NCBI GenBank assembly: GCA_963578825.1
Contig: CAUZDW010000001.1
Span: 141,365-205,364, forward strand
From: JAJDNS01 sp963578825
GTDB taxonomy: Bacteria > Acidobacteriota > Vicinamibacteria > Fen-336
Length of the DNA stretch: 64,000 nucleotides
Direction of reading: 5' to 3'
Position numbers and translations under genes: made by a program. This document shows positions 42,787-52,993 of the stretch, piece by piece. Each line of letters starts with the position of its first letter. The first letter of the stretch is position 1. Under the pieces are notes generated by a model that worked only from the letters and a program-made list of their open reading frames with translations, was not told the origin of the DNA and did not search any database.

Positions 42787-43788
42787 ATGAGCCGCTACAC
42801 CATCACGCTGATCCCGGGCGACGGCATCGGGCCGGAGGTCACCGCGGCCGCGGTGCGGGTCCTGACCGCCACGGGAATCGAGTTCGAATGGCAGACCGAA
42901 GTGGCGGGCGCCTCGGCGGTGGGCGAGCACGGCACGGCGCTGCCCCCTCGGGTGCTCGAGTCGGTCCGGCGCAACAGGCTCGCGCTCAAGGGGCCCACCG
43001 AGACCCCCGTCGGCACGGGGCACCGCTCGGTGAACGTGGCGCTGCGGAAGGAGCTGGACCTCTACGCCAACCTGCGCCCGCTCCGCACCCTGCCCGGCGT
43101 CAAGTCACGCTACGAGGACGTGGACGTGGTGGTGGTGCGTGAGAACACCGAGGACCTCTACAGCGGGCTCGAGCACGTCGTCGTGCCCGGTGTGGTCGAG
43201 TCGCTGAAGATCATCACCGAGCGGGCCTCCACCCGGATCGCGCTGTTCGCCTTCGAGTACGCGGTCGCCCACGGGCGCAAGCGCATCTCGGCCATTCACA
43301 AGGCGAACATCATGAAGCTCTCGGACGGTCTCTTCCTGGACTGCTGCCGCCTCGTGGCGAAGCAGTACCCACAGATCGAGTACGACGAGATCATCGTCGA
43401 CAACGCCTGCATGCAGCTCGTGCTGGACCCCACGCGGTTCGACACACTGCTTCTCGAGAACCTGTACGGCGATATCGTGTCGGACCTGTGTGCCGGGTTC
43501 ATCGGCGGGCTGGGCCTGGCGCCGGGGGCGAACATCGGCGACGGCGTCGCCATCTTCGAGGCCGTGCACGGCAGCGCACCCGACATCGCCGGGAAGAACC
43601 TCGCCAACCCGGTGGCGCTGATCCTCTCCTCCGCGTTGATGCTCGAGCACATGGACGAGAAGGACGCCGGGGCCCGAGTGGGAAAGGCCGTTCTCGCGGT
43701 GCTGCAGGAGGGAAAGACCCTCACCCGAGACCTGGGCGGGTCTTCCGGGACCACCGAGATCGCCGAGGCCATCGCGGCGCGGGTCTAG
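42787..43788 (+). CDS. isocitrate dehydrogenase, NAD-type (isocitrate/isopropylmalate family)
   Basis: 333 aa. Motif HRSVNVALRKELDLYANLRP has the Ser and Arg residues that bind isocitrate, as in mitochondrial IDH3-type enzymes. Catalytic Tyr and Lys are in VRENTEDLYSGLEH and ISAIHKANIMKLSDG. The cofactor loop is EAVHGSAPDIAGKNLANP, where an acidic/hydrophobic loop after it fits NAD rather than NADP. It makes 2-oxoglutarate in the TCA cycle. Homoisocitrate or tartrate dehydrogenase is possible. The stop overlaps the convergent next gene by four bases (CTAG). Confidence 0.87.
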   Translation: MSRYTITLIPGDGIGPEVTAAAVRVLTATGIEFEWQTEVAGASAVGEHGTALPPRVLESVRRNRLALKGPTETPVGTGHRSVNVALRKELDLYANLRPLRTLPGVKSRYEDVDVVVVRENTEDLYSGLEHVVVPGVVESLKIITERASTRIALFAFEYAVAHGRKRISAIHKANIMKLSDGLFLDCCRLVAKQYPQIEYDEIIVDNACMQLVLDPTRFDTLLLENLYGDIVSDLCAGFIGGLGLAPGANIGDGVAIFEAVHGSAPDIAGKNLANPVALILSSALMLEHMDEKDAGARVGKAVLAVLQEGKTLTRDLGGSSGTTEIAEAIAARV

Positions 43789-44141
43789 TTGCTCTCCTCC
43801 CGAGTCCTGCCGAAGAGGCTCGACAGCACCCAGTTAACCACCATGAGCACGAGGCTGCCCCCGAGCGCCGGCCAGAAGCCGCTCACGGCGTAGCCGGGCA
43901 GCAGGCGCGAGAAGCCCCACAAGAGCAGCGCGTTCAGAATGAAATAGAAGAGCCCCAGCGTGAGGATCAGCGCCGGAATCGACAGGATGAGCGCCAGCGG
44001 CCTCACGAGCAGGTTCAAGACACCGAAGATCGCCCCGGCGGCGGCGAGCTGCAGCCACGTGCCGGTGAAGGTGATGCCGGGCACCACCGTCGTGGCAAAG
44101 AGCGCCACAGCGTTGCCGACAACGGCCAGGAGCAGCCTCAA
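43785..44141 (-). CDS. phage-holin-4-2-like small membrane protein (DUF family)
   Basis: 118 aa from TTG 44141, four helices, with motif FGVLNLLVRPLALILSIP typical of the Mycobacterium phage-holin IV (PF04020) family found across bacteria, which are not necessarily phage genes. The TTG overlaps the upstream stop as TTGA, indicating coupled translation. Function unknown; membrane location clear. Confidence 0.78.
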   Translation of the reverse strand: MRLLLAVVGNAVALFATTVVPGITFTGTWLQLAAAGAIFGVLNLLVRPLALILSIPALILTLGLFYFILNALLLWGFSRLLPGYAVSGFWPALGGSLVLMVVNWVLSSLFGRTREESN

Positions 44142-44848
44142 TCCCGTTCTCCCGGGCCGCCGGCGGGCAGCGCGTCCACGCGCCAGCCCTCGGGGATCTC
44201 GAACAGCTCTCTGGGCTGCCGGCCCACCCGGATCAGGGTGACGGTGGAGACCGTCTCCTGCACCTCGCCGAGGGCGTCGAGCCTCGTGTGGGTCCGGAGG
44301 GGAAAGCCGGGAAGCGCCCGAATCTCCGAGAGCAGGCCGCCCAAAGAGCGGCTCGCCCCCGACCACTCGAGAAAGTCGGCAAACGTCTCGACGCCCACCT
44401 CCAGGTCCTCCGCCACCCACAGGACCATCTGCACGGACGGCCCCACCAGGCGAAAGCCCCGACACCCGTGCCCGGCAATGGTGCGAGAGCCTTCGAGGGG
44501 AGTCGTCCGTACGGCACCCTCCTCGCCGCCACCCATCATTCCCGCGGCGAAGGCGGCATCCTTCTGGGACCGGGCCCGCAAGCCGTGGATGTCCACCTCG
44601 ACGACGACCCGGCGCTCGGGATCGAGGCGCCAGGCGCGATCGAGATCGATTCGAAGGATGAGGGCAGGGCCACCGGGCGTGTCTCCGGCCTCGAGGCGCA
44701 TGCGCTGTCCGGCATGCCACGTGCGTGTCCGCACACCGGGCCCTGCCGGCTCGCCCCCCGGGCACACGATTGTCGTCTGCTCGAAATACAGCTCGGGCGC
44801 CGCGGGTGCGGCCAGGAGCACGAGAGCAACCGCGGTCACGTTGAGCAC
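44138..44848 (-). CDS. exported protein of unknown function, DUF4412-like
   Basis: 236 aa from GTG 44848 (GGGAG eight bases upstream). Signal peptide (LNVTAVALVLLAAPAA). The middle has WRLDPERRVVVEVDIHGL and EGSRTIAGHGCRGFRL, a pattern like the DUF4412 beta-barrel fold of periplasmic proteins. The assignment is tentative. Shares a TTGA overlap with the membrane protein gene that follows; they probably act together at the envelope. Divergent from the diguanylate cyclase gene. Confidence 0.6.
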   Translation of the reverse strand: MLNVTAVALVLLAAPAAPELYFEQTTIVCPGGEPAGPGVRTRTWHAGQRMRLEAGDTPGGPALILRIDLDRAWRLDPERRVVVEVDIHGLRARSQKDAAFAAGMMGGGEEGAVRTTPLEGSRTIAGHGCRGFRLVGPSVQMVLWVAEDLEVGVETFADFLEWSGASRSLGGLLSEIRALPGFPLRTHTRLDALGEVQETVSTVTLIRVGRQPRELFEIPEGWRVDALPAGGPGERD

Positions 44849-44910
44849 GACAACTTCTCCCGAGGAATCTGTGGACAACCGCGAGTCGCTATCATACAGT
44901 CTCGGCGGCC

Positions 44911-46077
44911 GTGACAACCAAGGACAAGAAAGCGACACTGAAGAGCCCGGCCGAATCACTGAGCTTCCGGCAATCGCTGCTCCAGCTCCTCGAGGCCGGC
45001 CCCGACCGCGAGGAGAAGCTGCTCGAGGAGTTCGAGCGGAAGAAGGGGACCGGGGACTCGCCCTACTCTCCCCTCCTCTACCTCTTGACCCACCTGAACT
45101 TCCCGGAAGGGAAGGCGGCCCGCGAGTGGGAGAAGGTGCAGGCGCACCGGGAACGACTGAGCCAGGACCTTGGACGGGATCCGGGCCTGCGGGTGGCGTT
45201 GCTCGACTACTTCATGAACGTCAGCCAGGAGCTCAAGAACCCCAAGGTGATCGAGCTGGCGATCTATGAGCGCACCGAGCGCTCGGCGGTGACCGACGGG
45301 CTGACTGGGCTGTTCAACCACGCCTATTTCCTCCAGACCCTCCGACAGGAGATCCTCCGCTCGAAACGACACGGCCTCAAGGCGGCGCTCCTGCTCCTCG
45401 ACCTGGACGACTTCAAGAAGGTCAACGACGAGCGGGGGCACGTCGAGGGCGACCGCGTGCTGATGAAGGCGGCGGCGATCCTGCGGGAGTCGGTGCGGGA
45501 GATCGACATCCCCGCGCGCTACGGGGGCGAGGAGTTCGCCGTGCTGCTGCCCGACACCGGCCGGCTCGGCGCCTTCGTCGTCGCCGACCGTATCCGGGCG
45601 CGGATCCAGAAGCGCTTCTGCCGGCAGCGACCGGCGGTGACGGTCTCGGGAGGCCTGGCTCTGTTTCCCGAGGACGCCGGGACCCCGGCCGACCTCATCG
45701 TGCAGGCCGACGCCGGGCTCTACCGCGCCAAGGCCGCCGGGAAGAACCAGGTGCTGCTCACGCGGGGTGAGAGGCGGCGCCATCGCCGGGTCGCGGCCGC
45801 GCCGAGGGTGCGGCTGGCGACGAACGAGGGTCCGGCCCCGGTGCTGGTCAAGAACGTCTCGGAAGGCGGGCTGCTCGTCAGCCTGCGGCACGAGGTGCCC
45901 ATGGGCAGCACCGTGAGCCTGGTCATCGAGTCGCCGGACGCGAAGCCCGTCGCTCTGCGAGGGGAGGTCGTCCACCTCGCCCGGGTCCCCGGCGAAGAGG
46001 AGCCGGCCTTCGACGTGGGCGTCCGGTTCCTGGAAGTACCCGACTCGGAGACGGCGGCCCGCTCCGCGAAGGCCTAG
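44911..46077 (+). CDS. diguanylate cyclase with C-terminal PilZ domain
   Basis: 388 aa from GTG 44911. Residues about 1-125 are an unrecognised helical region (LLQLLEAGPDREEKLLEEFE, spanning the start). The GGDEF domain is about 130-290, with the substrate-binding NDERGHVEGDRVL and active-site GGEEF. Residues about 290-388 are PilZ with RRRHRRV and NVSEGG, the c-di-GMP-binding pattern. It makes c-di-GMP and can bind it, giving product feedback or a local effector. No inhibitory RxxD site is clear before GGEEF. TACAGT lies 10 bases before the GTG. Confidence 0.9.
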   Translation: MTTKDKKATLKSPAESLSFRQSLLQLLEAGPDREEKLLEEFERKKGTGDSPYSPLLYLLTHLNFPEGKAAREWEKVQAHRERLSQDLGRDPGLRVALLDYFMNVSQELKNPKVIELAIYERTERSAVTDGLTGLFNHAYFLQTLRQEILRSKRHGLKAALLLLDLDDFKKVNDERGHVEGDRVLMKAAAILRESVREIDIPARYGGEEFAVLLPDTGRLGAFVVADRIRARIQKRFCRQRPAVTVSGGLALFPEDAGTPADLIVQADAGLYRAKAAGKNQVLLTRGERRRHRRVAAAPRVRLATNEGPAPVLVKNVSEGGLLVSLRHEVPMGSTVSLVIESPDAKPVALRGEVVHLARVPGEEEPAFDVGVRFLEVPDSETAARSAKA

Positions 46078-46083
46078 GGGCCC

Positions 46084-46878
46084 TTGTTCCCCGCTCTTCC
46101 GCTCGTTCTCCTGCTGGCGGGCGACGCCTGCCCGGCGGAAAGAGCACCGGCGGACGCCAACGCCTTCGTCCGGGGGCTCGTCGGGGAGCAGCGGCATCGG
46201 GAGGAGGCGCTCTCCCGCTACGCGTACGACATCACCGAGACTCGGGAGCGGCTCGACAAGAAGGGCGTGGCCCGCCACAAGGAGATCCGGGCCTACGAGG
46301 TGTTCTACGTGAGGGGGCGACCGGTGCGCCGTCAGGTGGCACGGGACGGCCACGAGCTCACAGGGCGTGATCGCCAGCGCGAGGACCAGCAGGTGCAGGA
46401 GCTGGCCGAGGCCATCCGGGACGGACGCGCGATCAGCGAGAAGCCGGGTGTGCGCTTGTCACGGATCCTCGAGCGGTACGACTTCGAGGCGCGCGGCGCG
46501 GAGCGCGTCGAAGGCCGCTGCCTCCTCGTCTTCGACTTCGCCGCGCGGCCGGGCGATGTCGAGCTCGACCGGGACGAGCTCCTGCGCAAGCTGGCCGGTC
46601 GTCTCTGGGTGGACGAAGAGGAGAGAGCGGTGGCGCGGCTCGAGGTCCGCAACACCGAGGGCCTGCGCTTCGCCCTCGGGCTCGGGGCGTCGGTCTCGAC
46701 CCTGTCGTTCGAAATGGCCTTCTCCCGCATGGAAGATGGGGTGTGGCTGCCGCGCCGGCTCGAGGCCTACGCCGAGGGCCGCCGGCTCGTCTTCTTCCGC
46801 TTCCGCTCCCGTCGCACGTCGAAATACTCGAACTACCGCCGCTTCGAGGTGGGCGTCGAAGAGCGGATCCAACCCTGA
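46084..46878 (+). CDS. secreted protein of unknown function
   Basis: 264 aa from TTG 46084, six bases after the cyclase stop. Signal peptide (LPLVLLLAGDACPA). The first half is helical and charged, with YAYDITETRERLDKKGVARH and AEAIRDGRAISEKPG; the second is beta-rich (RLWVDEEERAVARLEVRN, FRSRRTSKYSNYRRFEVGV), like proteins of the outer-membrane lipoprotein-sorting type. No family assigned. Likely co-transcribed with the diguanylate cyclase. Confidence 0.6.
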   Translation: MFPALPLVLLLAGDACPAERAPADANAFVRGLVGEQRHREEALSRYAYDITETRERLDKKGVARHKEIRAYEVFYVRGRPVRRQVARDGHELTGRDRQREDQQVQELAEAIRDGRAISEKPGVRLSRILERYDFEARGAERVEGRCLLVFDFAARPGDVELDRDELLRKLAGRLWVDEEERAVARLEVRNTEGLRFALGLGASVSTLSFEMAFSRMEDGVWLPRRLEAYAEGRRLVFFRFRSRRTSKYSNYRRFEVGVEERIQP

Positions 46879-46943
46879 CGTCGGGCCGCCGATGCACGGC
46901 GGCGAGCGACGATAGGTCCCATGTTATCCTGTATTTGGACCCT

Positions 46944-47993
46944 ATGCACTTTTCTTTCATGGTATTCATTCGACGTTCGAGTTGTGTCCTGATTCTTCCC
47001 CTGATCGCCTGCGGCAGCAGCAGCAACAGCGGCTCGCCCGGTGGACCGTCGGGACCCTCGGTCCCCACACACTCGGTGGCCGTGACCGTCTTCTACGACG
47101 AGAACGGCAACGGCCGGCTCGATCCCGACGAGGGTGTGCGCCTTCCCGGGGTCGAGGTGGTGATCGGAACGGGGAGCGGAACGACCGGGGTGGGCACGGG
47201 GCAGGCGACCGTCATGGGCATTCTCGAGGGATCCCACAACGCCGCCCTCCGGGAAGGCAGCATTCCCTCCTTCTACCAGGCCGCCGCACCGATCCCGATC
47301 CAGGTGCCGGCATCGACGGCGGTCTTCTATCCGGTGGGTCTGCCGATCGGCAACAACAACCCGAACCTGTACCTCGGCTTCGGCGACAGCATCACGGCCG
47401 GTGTGGGCTCGAGCGACAGCCGGGGGTATGGACTCAAGCTCCAGAGCGCGCTCGGCCCCCACCTGGGACGGGCCGAGGTGCGGCTCTCGGGCCGCTCCGG
47501 CGACAGCAGCATTGAGGGCACCGGGGTGATCAAGAAAGACGTGCGCGACCTTGCGCCCGCCTACACCATCGTCCTGCACGGGACCAACGACTGGCACGAA
47601 CAACCCTGCCAGGACGTGCCGACCTCGGACTGCTTCACGATCGACGCCCTCCGTTCGATCCTGCAGGAAGTGCGGGTCTGGCACAGTCTCCCCGTGCTCG
47701 GCACGTTGCCCCCTGTCAACCCGGCGCTGGCTCCCGAGGGGCGCAACCTCTGGGTCGACGAGATGAACGTCCTCATCCGGGGGCTGGCCAGCGAGCAGGG
47801 AGCCGTGCTCGCAGACATCAACGCCGCGTTTCGCGCGCAGGGCGACCTGCCATCTCTGTTTGCCGACGACGTGCACCCGAACGATGCGGGCTACGACGTG
47901 CTCGCCGAGGCGTGGTTCGACGCGATCACACGGTCGCGATCGGCCGCCACGTCCTCCGGCTACGGCAGCTTCGGCTTCACCTTCGGGGACTGA
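46944..47993 (+). CDS. GDSL/SGNH-hydrolase lipoprotein
   Basis: 349 aa from ATG 46944. Lipoprotein signal with LIAC lipobox at about residue 23, then a Ser/Gly/Pro linker. A small beta domain (about 45-115) with a calcium-loop-like DENGNGRLDPDEG follows (SdrD-B- or dockerin-like). SGNH hydrolase motifs follow: GDSITAG (Ser), SGRSGDSS (Gly), HGTND (Asn), and DDVHPNDAGY (Asp, His). It is therefore an outer-membrane or surface esterase or lipase. All four SGNH blocks are intact. The substrate is unknown. Confidence 0.88.
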   Translation: MHFSFMVFIRRSSCVLILPLIACGSSSNSGSPGGPSGPSVPTHSVAVTVFYDENGNGRLDPDEGVRLPGVEVVIGTGSGTTGVGTGQATVMGILEGSHNAALREGSIPSFYQAAAPIPIQVPASTAVFYPVGLPIGNNNPNLYLGFGDSITAGVGSSDSRGYGLKLQSALGPHLGRAEVRLSGRSGDSSIEGTGVIKKDVRDLAPAYTIVLHGTNDWHEQPCQDVPTSDCFTIDALRSILQEVRVWHSLPVLGTLPPVNPALAPEGRNLWVDEMNVLIRGLASEQGAVLADINAAFRAQGDLPSLFADDVHPNDAGYDVLAEAWFDAITRSRSAATSSGYGSFGFTFGD

Positions 47994-48066
47994 TCCGCCG
48001 CACCTCTGACACCGACAGCCTTGTCGGTGTTTGAAGCCGAGCCGACATTTCCGTCAGAATCGGGGC

Positions 48067-49593
<1,527 letters not shown>

Positions 49594-49602
49594 AGCTCGC
49601 CG

Positions 49603-50100
49603 CTATTCGACGAGCTCGGCGCGGCAGGCCTCGAGCGCTTCCTTCTTCTCGGCGTCCACGATGGGATAGGCCAGGTTCAAGCGATCGAGGGCGTCGTGGA
49701 TGGCAGCCGCCACCACGAGCCTGGTGAACCACTTCCGGTCGGCCGGAACCACGTACCAGGGGGCGTGGGGAGCGGCGGTGCCGCGGATCAGGTCCTGATA
49801 GGCCTGTTGGTAGTCGCCCCAGTGCCGGCGCTCCTCCACGTCCGCCTTCGAGAACTTCCAGTTCTTCTCCGGGCGATCCAGCCGCTCGAGGAACCGCTCC
49901 TTCTGCTCCTTCTTCGAGACGTTGAGGGAGAACTTCAGGATGATGTAGCTCTGCCGCGCCATGTAGCTCTCGAAGGCGCGGATGTCCTCGAAGCGCTCCT
50001 TCCAGATCTTCTTCGTCACCAGCCGCTTCGGGAGCTTCTGGCGCTGGAGGATCGCCTGGTGCACGCGCACGACGAGGACCTCCTCTTTCGATCCAACGAG
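49603..50100 (-). pseudogene. 5'-truncated polyphosphate kinase 2
   Basis: The frame encodes about 160 residues that match only the C-terminal half of class I PPK2: EVLVVRVHQAILQRQKLP, WKERFEDIRAFESYMARQ, LKFSLNVSKKEQKERFLERL and PWYVVPADRKWFTRL. A complete enzyme is about 230-300 aa and begins with a P-loop (Walker A) region and the Asp/Arg Walker B segment. Both are missing. The residues before the match (WWPLRIPRRQPSYRLVGSK) are unrelated and run into the divergent start of the next gene. The enzyme cannot bind ATP or polyphosphate normally, so I call it a remnant. Confidence 0.75.
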
Positions 50101-50155
50101 TCTATACGACGGCTGTCGACGGGGTATCCTCAGGGGCCACCACGGGAAGGTGCTC

Positions 50156-51529
50156 ATGAGCGACGAAAAGGCCCACTCGCTGTCCCGCCGTCAGCTGTTC
50201 CAGGTCGCCGCGGGGGCAGCCGCGGGGGCGGGGCTGGCAGGCAGCACAGCGGGCGACCCGGAGGCTCGGCCTCGGTCCACGGGGGGATCCTCGATGATCG
50301 GAGTGCCGTTCGAGGAGCACGCCAGGGTCCGCTTCGCGCTCATCGGGTGCGGCGGGCGGGGACGAAGCCTTCTCAGAAACCTCCCGCGGGTCGACGGTGT
50401 GGAGGTGAAGGCGGTCTGCGACATCGTGTCCGAGAAGGCCGAGAGGGCACAGGGCATGTTGTCGAGCGCCGGCCAGCCGAACCCCGAGGCGTACACGAAG
50501 GGCGAGAACGATTTCGAGAACCTCTGCCGCCGCGGGGACCTGGATCTCGTCTTCGTGGCCACCCCCTGGAACTGGCACGTCCCCATGGCGATCAAGACCA
50601 TGGAGGGTGGGGCGCACGCGGGCGTCGAGGTCCCGGCGGCCACGACGATCGAGGACTGCTGGCGGCTCGTCGACACGTCCGAGCGCACGGGGAAGCACGC
50701 CGTCATGCTGGAGAACGTCTGCTACGGCTGGGACGAGATGTTCCTCCTCAACCTGGCCCGGGCAGGCGAGCTGGGGGAGCTGACCCACGCCGAGTGCGCC
50801 TACACCCACGACTTGAGGTCGCTGCTCTTCCGGGACCGGGGCGAAGGGCTCTGGCGGCGCTTCGAGCACTGGCGTCGGGATGGGAACCTGTACCCCACCC
50901 ACGGCCTCGGCCCGGTGGCCCGTTACTTCGACGTCAACCGGAGAGACCGCTTCGACCACATGGTTTCCATGAGCTCACCGTCGATCGGCCTGCAGAGCTA
51001 TCGCCAGCGGAGCCTCGAGGCCGGGGACCCGAGGCGAATGGAGACCTACGCCTGCGGAGACATGAACACGAGCCTCATCAAGACCGCGAGCGGGCGCAGC
51101 ATCGTCCTCCAGCACGACGTCATCTCCCCGCGCCCCTACGACCGGATCAATCTGGTGTCGGGCACCAGGGGAACCTTCCGCAGCTATCCCGCCCGCATCT
51201 TCTTCGATGGGCAGGAGGATCACGAGAACTGGATCCCTCTCGACCCAGAGAAGACGGAGGCGGGCAGTCTCGAGGCGCGCTTCGAGGACCCGCTCTGGAC
51301 GAAGCTCCGGGAAACGGCCAGGGGGGGCGGTCACGGCGGCATGGACTACCTCATGTGCTGGCGGCTCGTCGAGTGCATGCGAGAGGGCATTGCCCCCGAC
51401 ATAGACGTCTACGACGCCGCGTCCTGGAGCGCTCCCGGACCGCTCAGCGAGGAGTCGGTGGCGAACCGCTCGGGGTCCGTGTCCTTCTCGAACTTCACGC
51501 GGGGAGGCTGGAGCCAGAAGCGAGCTTGA
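50156..51529 (+). CDS. GH109-type alpha-N-acetylgalactosaminidase-like oxidoreductase family protein
   Basis: 457 aa from ATG 50156. Tat signal (LSRRQLFQVAAG) then a Gfo/Idh/MocA Rossmann domain (RFALIGCGGRGRSLLRNL) and the substrate domain. Signatures of GH109 are GLGPVARYFDVNRRDRFDHM and later GGHGGMDYLMCWRLVECM. GH109 enzymes use NAD without net redox change to cleave alpha-GalNAc. The activity is inferred from these motifs. Exported, so it acts in the periplasm on glycans; the downstream sulfatase-like gene is coupled by a TTGA overlap, suggesting joint breakdown of an extracellular substrate. Confidence 0.88.
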   Translation: MSDEKAHSLSRRQLFQVAAGAAAGAGLAGSTAGDPEARPRSTGGSSMIGVPFEEHARVRFALIGCGGRGRSLLRNLPRVDGVEVKAVCDIVSEKAERAQGMLSSAGQPNPEAYTKGENDFENLCRRGDLDLVFVATPWNWHVPMAIKTMEGGAHAGVEVPAATTIEDCWRLVDTSERTGKHAVMLENVCYGWDEMFLLNLARAGELGELTHAECAYTHDLRSLLFRDRGEGLWRRFEHWRRDGNLYPTHGLGPVARYFDVNRRDRFDHMVSMSSPSIGLQSYRQRSLEAGDPRRMETYACGDMNTSLIKTASGRSIVLQHDVISPRPYDRINLVSGTRGTFRSYPARIFFDGQEDHENWIPLDPEKTEAGSLEARFEDPLWTKLRETARGGGHGGMDYLMCWRLVECMREGIAPDIDVYDAASWSAPGPLSEESVANRSGSVSFSNFTRGGWSQKRA

Positions 51530-52992
51530 GGGCCCGTCCCGTCGCCGCCATGGTGCTGCTCGCCGCGGCGGCCGCGACCCCGGCGTGCCGGCAGAGCGAC
51601 CCGCCGATCCACGTGCTGCTCATCTCGGCCGACACGCTGCGCGCGGACCGGCTCGGCGCGTACGGCTACACCGCGAGGCCGACCAGCCCGAGAGTGGACG
51701 CCCTGGCGGAAGAGGCGTTGCTCTTCGAGGTCCACATCGCCGCGGCGCCCTGGACGACGCCGTCTCACATGAGCCTGCTCACCGGGCTGACGCCGACGCG
51801 CCACGGCGTGACCGGAGGCGACCGGCGGCTGCGCGAGGCGCTCCAGGGAGAGCGACCCTTCGAGCGGCTGCCCGACGCCGTCACGACTCTCGCCGAGGCC
51901 CTCGGAGCCGAGGGTTGGGCCACCGCCGCATTCACCGGTGGCGCCACGCTGGATCCTCGCATCGGGTTCGATCAGGGATTCGGAGAGTACGACACCACCA
52001 TGGTCAAGCTGGACAGCGGCAAGGTCGACCGAGTGTTGTCCTGGATCGACGCCCACGACGAGGGGCCCTTCTTCCTCTTCTGGCACACGTTCGAGGTGCA
52101 CGCTCCCTACGTGTCGCCCAGGTTTCTCCAGGACGTGCTCCCCGCCCCGCGGGCCCGCGCCCTCGGCGAGCGACTCGAGCACCTCCCCGAGAAGAACGGC
52201 TGGAAGCAGGTCCGGGCGGCCAAGAGGGTGATGCGTCATCACGACGCTTACGACCCGGAGGTCACCCGGGCGCTGTACGACGGCGGCGTACGCTCCTTCG
52301 ATCGCTGGCTCGGCGAGCTCGTGGACGGGCTGAAGGAGCGGGGCGTCTGGGATCGGACACTCCTCATACTCACCAGCGATCACGGCGAGCAACTCGGAGA
52401 GGAAGGGCGACCCGCCCCCTACGGAGACGGCTTCTACAACGTTCACGGGCACACGCTGTTCGAGGAGATGATCCGTATCCCGTTGATCGTCAAGCTTCCG
52501 GGTTCGGCGCCCGAGTCCCTGAGAATTCCGGAGGTGACGGCATCGATCGACGTGATGCCCACGATCCTCGACATCCTGGGCGTCCCGGTGCCGCCCGAGG
52601 TGCAGGGACGTTCTCTTCGTCCGCTCTGGGAGGGTCAGGGCGGGTGGTCGCCGCGGCCGGCGCTCAGCGAGTCGCTCTCCGAGGTCGAGGAGAAGAAGAG
52701 CCTGAGAGCGAGCCGCTACAAGTACATCGTCAGCATCGACGCCGCCACGGTGGCGAAGGAGGGCCGCAGCCATCTGCCTCCCGATCCTCCGGCGGCGCTC
52801 TACGATCTTGTCGAGGATCCGGGGGAGCGCCGGGAGCTCCTCGCCGGCGCGGAGGAGGAGGCGACGACCCAACGGGCCCGAACCATGGCCCAGGAGCTCC
52901 GACGCCGCATCGCGGAGGTCGGCAAGGCGGAGGAGGGGTGGCTCTCGCCCGAGACCCGGGAGGGTCTCGAGGCGCTCGGGTACGTCGAGTAG
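51526..52992 (+). CDS. sulfatase-family (alkaline phosphatase superfamily) lipoprotein with Thr nucleophile
   Basis: 488 aa from TTG 51526, whose TTGA overlaps the preceding stop; an ATG at 51550 would lose the Arg-rich n-region. Lipoprotein-like signal ending TPAC. Metal motifs ISADTLRADRLGAYG and LTSDHGEQLGEEG are intact. The sulfatase site, C/SxPxR, here reads PWTTPSHMSLLTGLTPTRHG with Thr in place of Cys or Ser, so no formylglycine can form. Thr is the nucleophile in phosphodiesterase-type members and in phosphoethanolamine transferases, so a phosphate substrate is likely. Confidence 0.8.
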   Translation: MRARPVAAMVLLAAAAATPACRQSDPPIHVLLISADTLRADRLGAYGYTARPTSPRVDALAEEALLFEVHIAAAPWTTPSHMSLLTGLTPTRHGVTGGDRRLREALQGERPFERLPDAVTTLAEALGAEGWATAAFTGGATLDPRIGFDQGFGEYDTTMVKLDSGKVDRVLSWIDAHDEGPFFLFWHTFEVHAPYVSPRFLQDVLPAPRARALGERLEHLPEKNGWKQVRAAKRVMRHHDAYDPEVTRALYDGGVRSFDRWLGELVDGLKERGVWDRTLLILTSDHGEQLGEEGRPAPYGDGFYNVHGHTLFEEMIRIPLIVKLPGSAPESLRIPEVTASIDVMPTILDILGVPVPPEVQGRSLRPLWEGQGGWSPRPALSESLSEVEEKKSLRASRYKYIVSIDAATVAKEGRSHLPPDPPAALYDLVEDPGERRELLAGAEEEATTQRARTMAQELRRRIAEVGKAEEGWLSPETREGLEALGYVE

Positions 52993-52993
52993 G

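Noticed and set aside
43785..44141. Phage-holin-like protein as evidence of a prophage
   Set aside because: This family is widespread in chromosomes, and there are no other phage genes.
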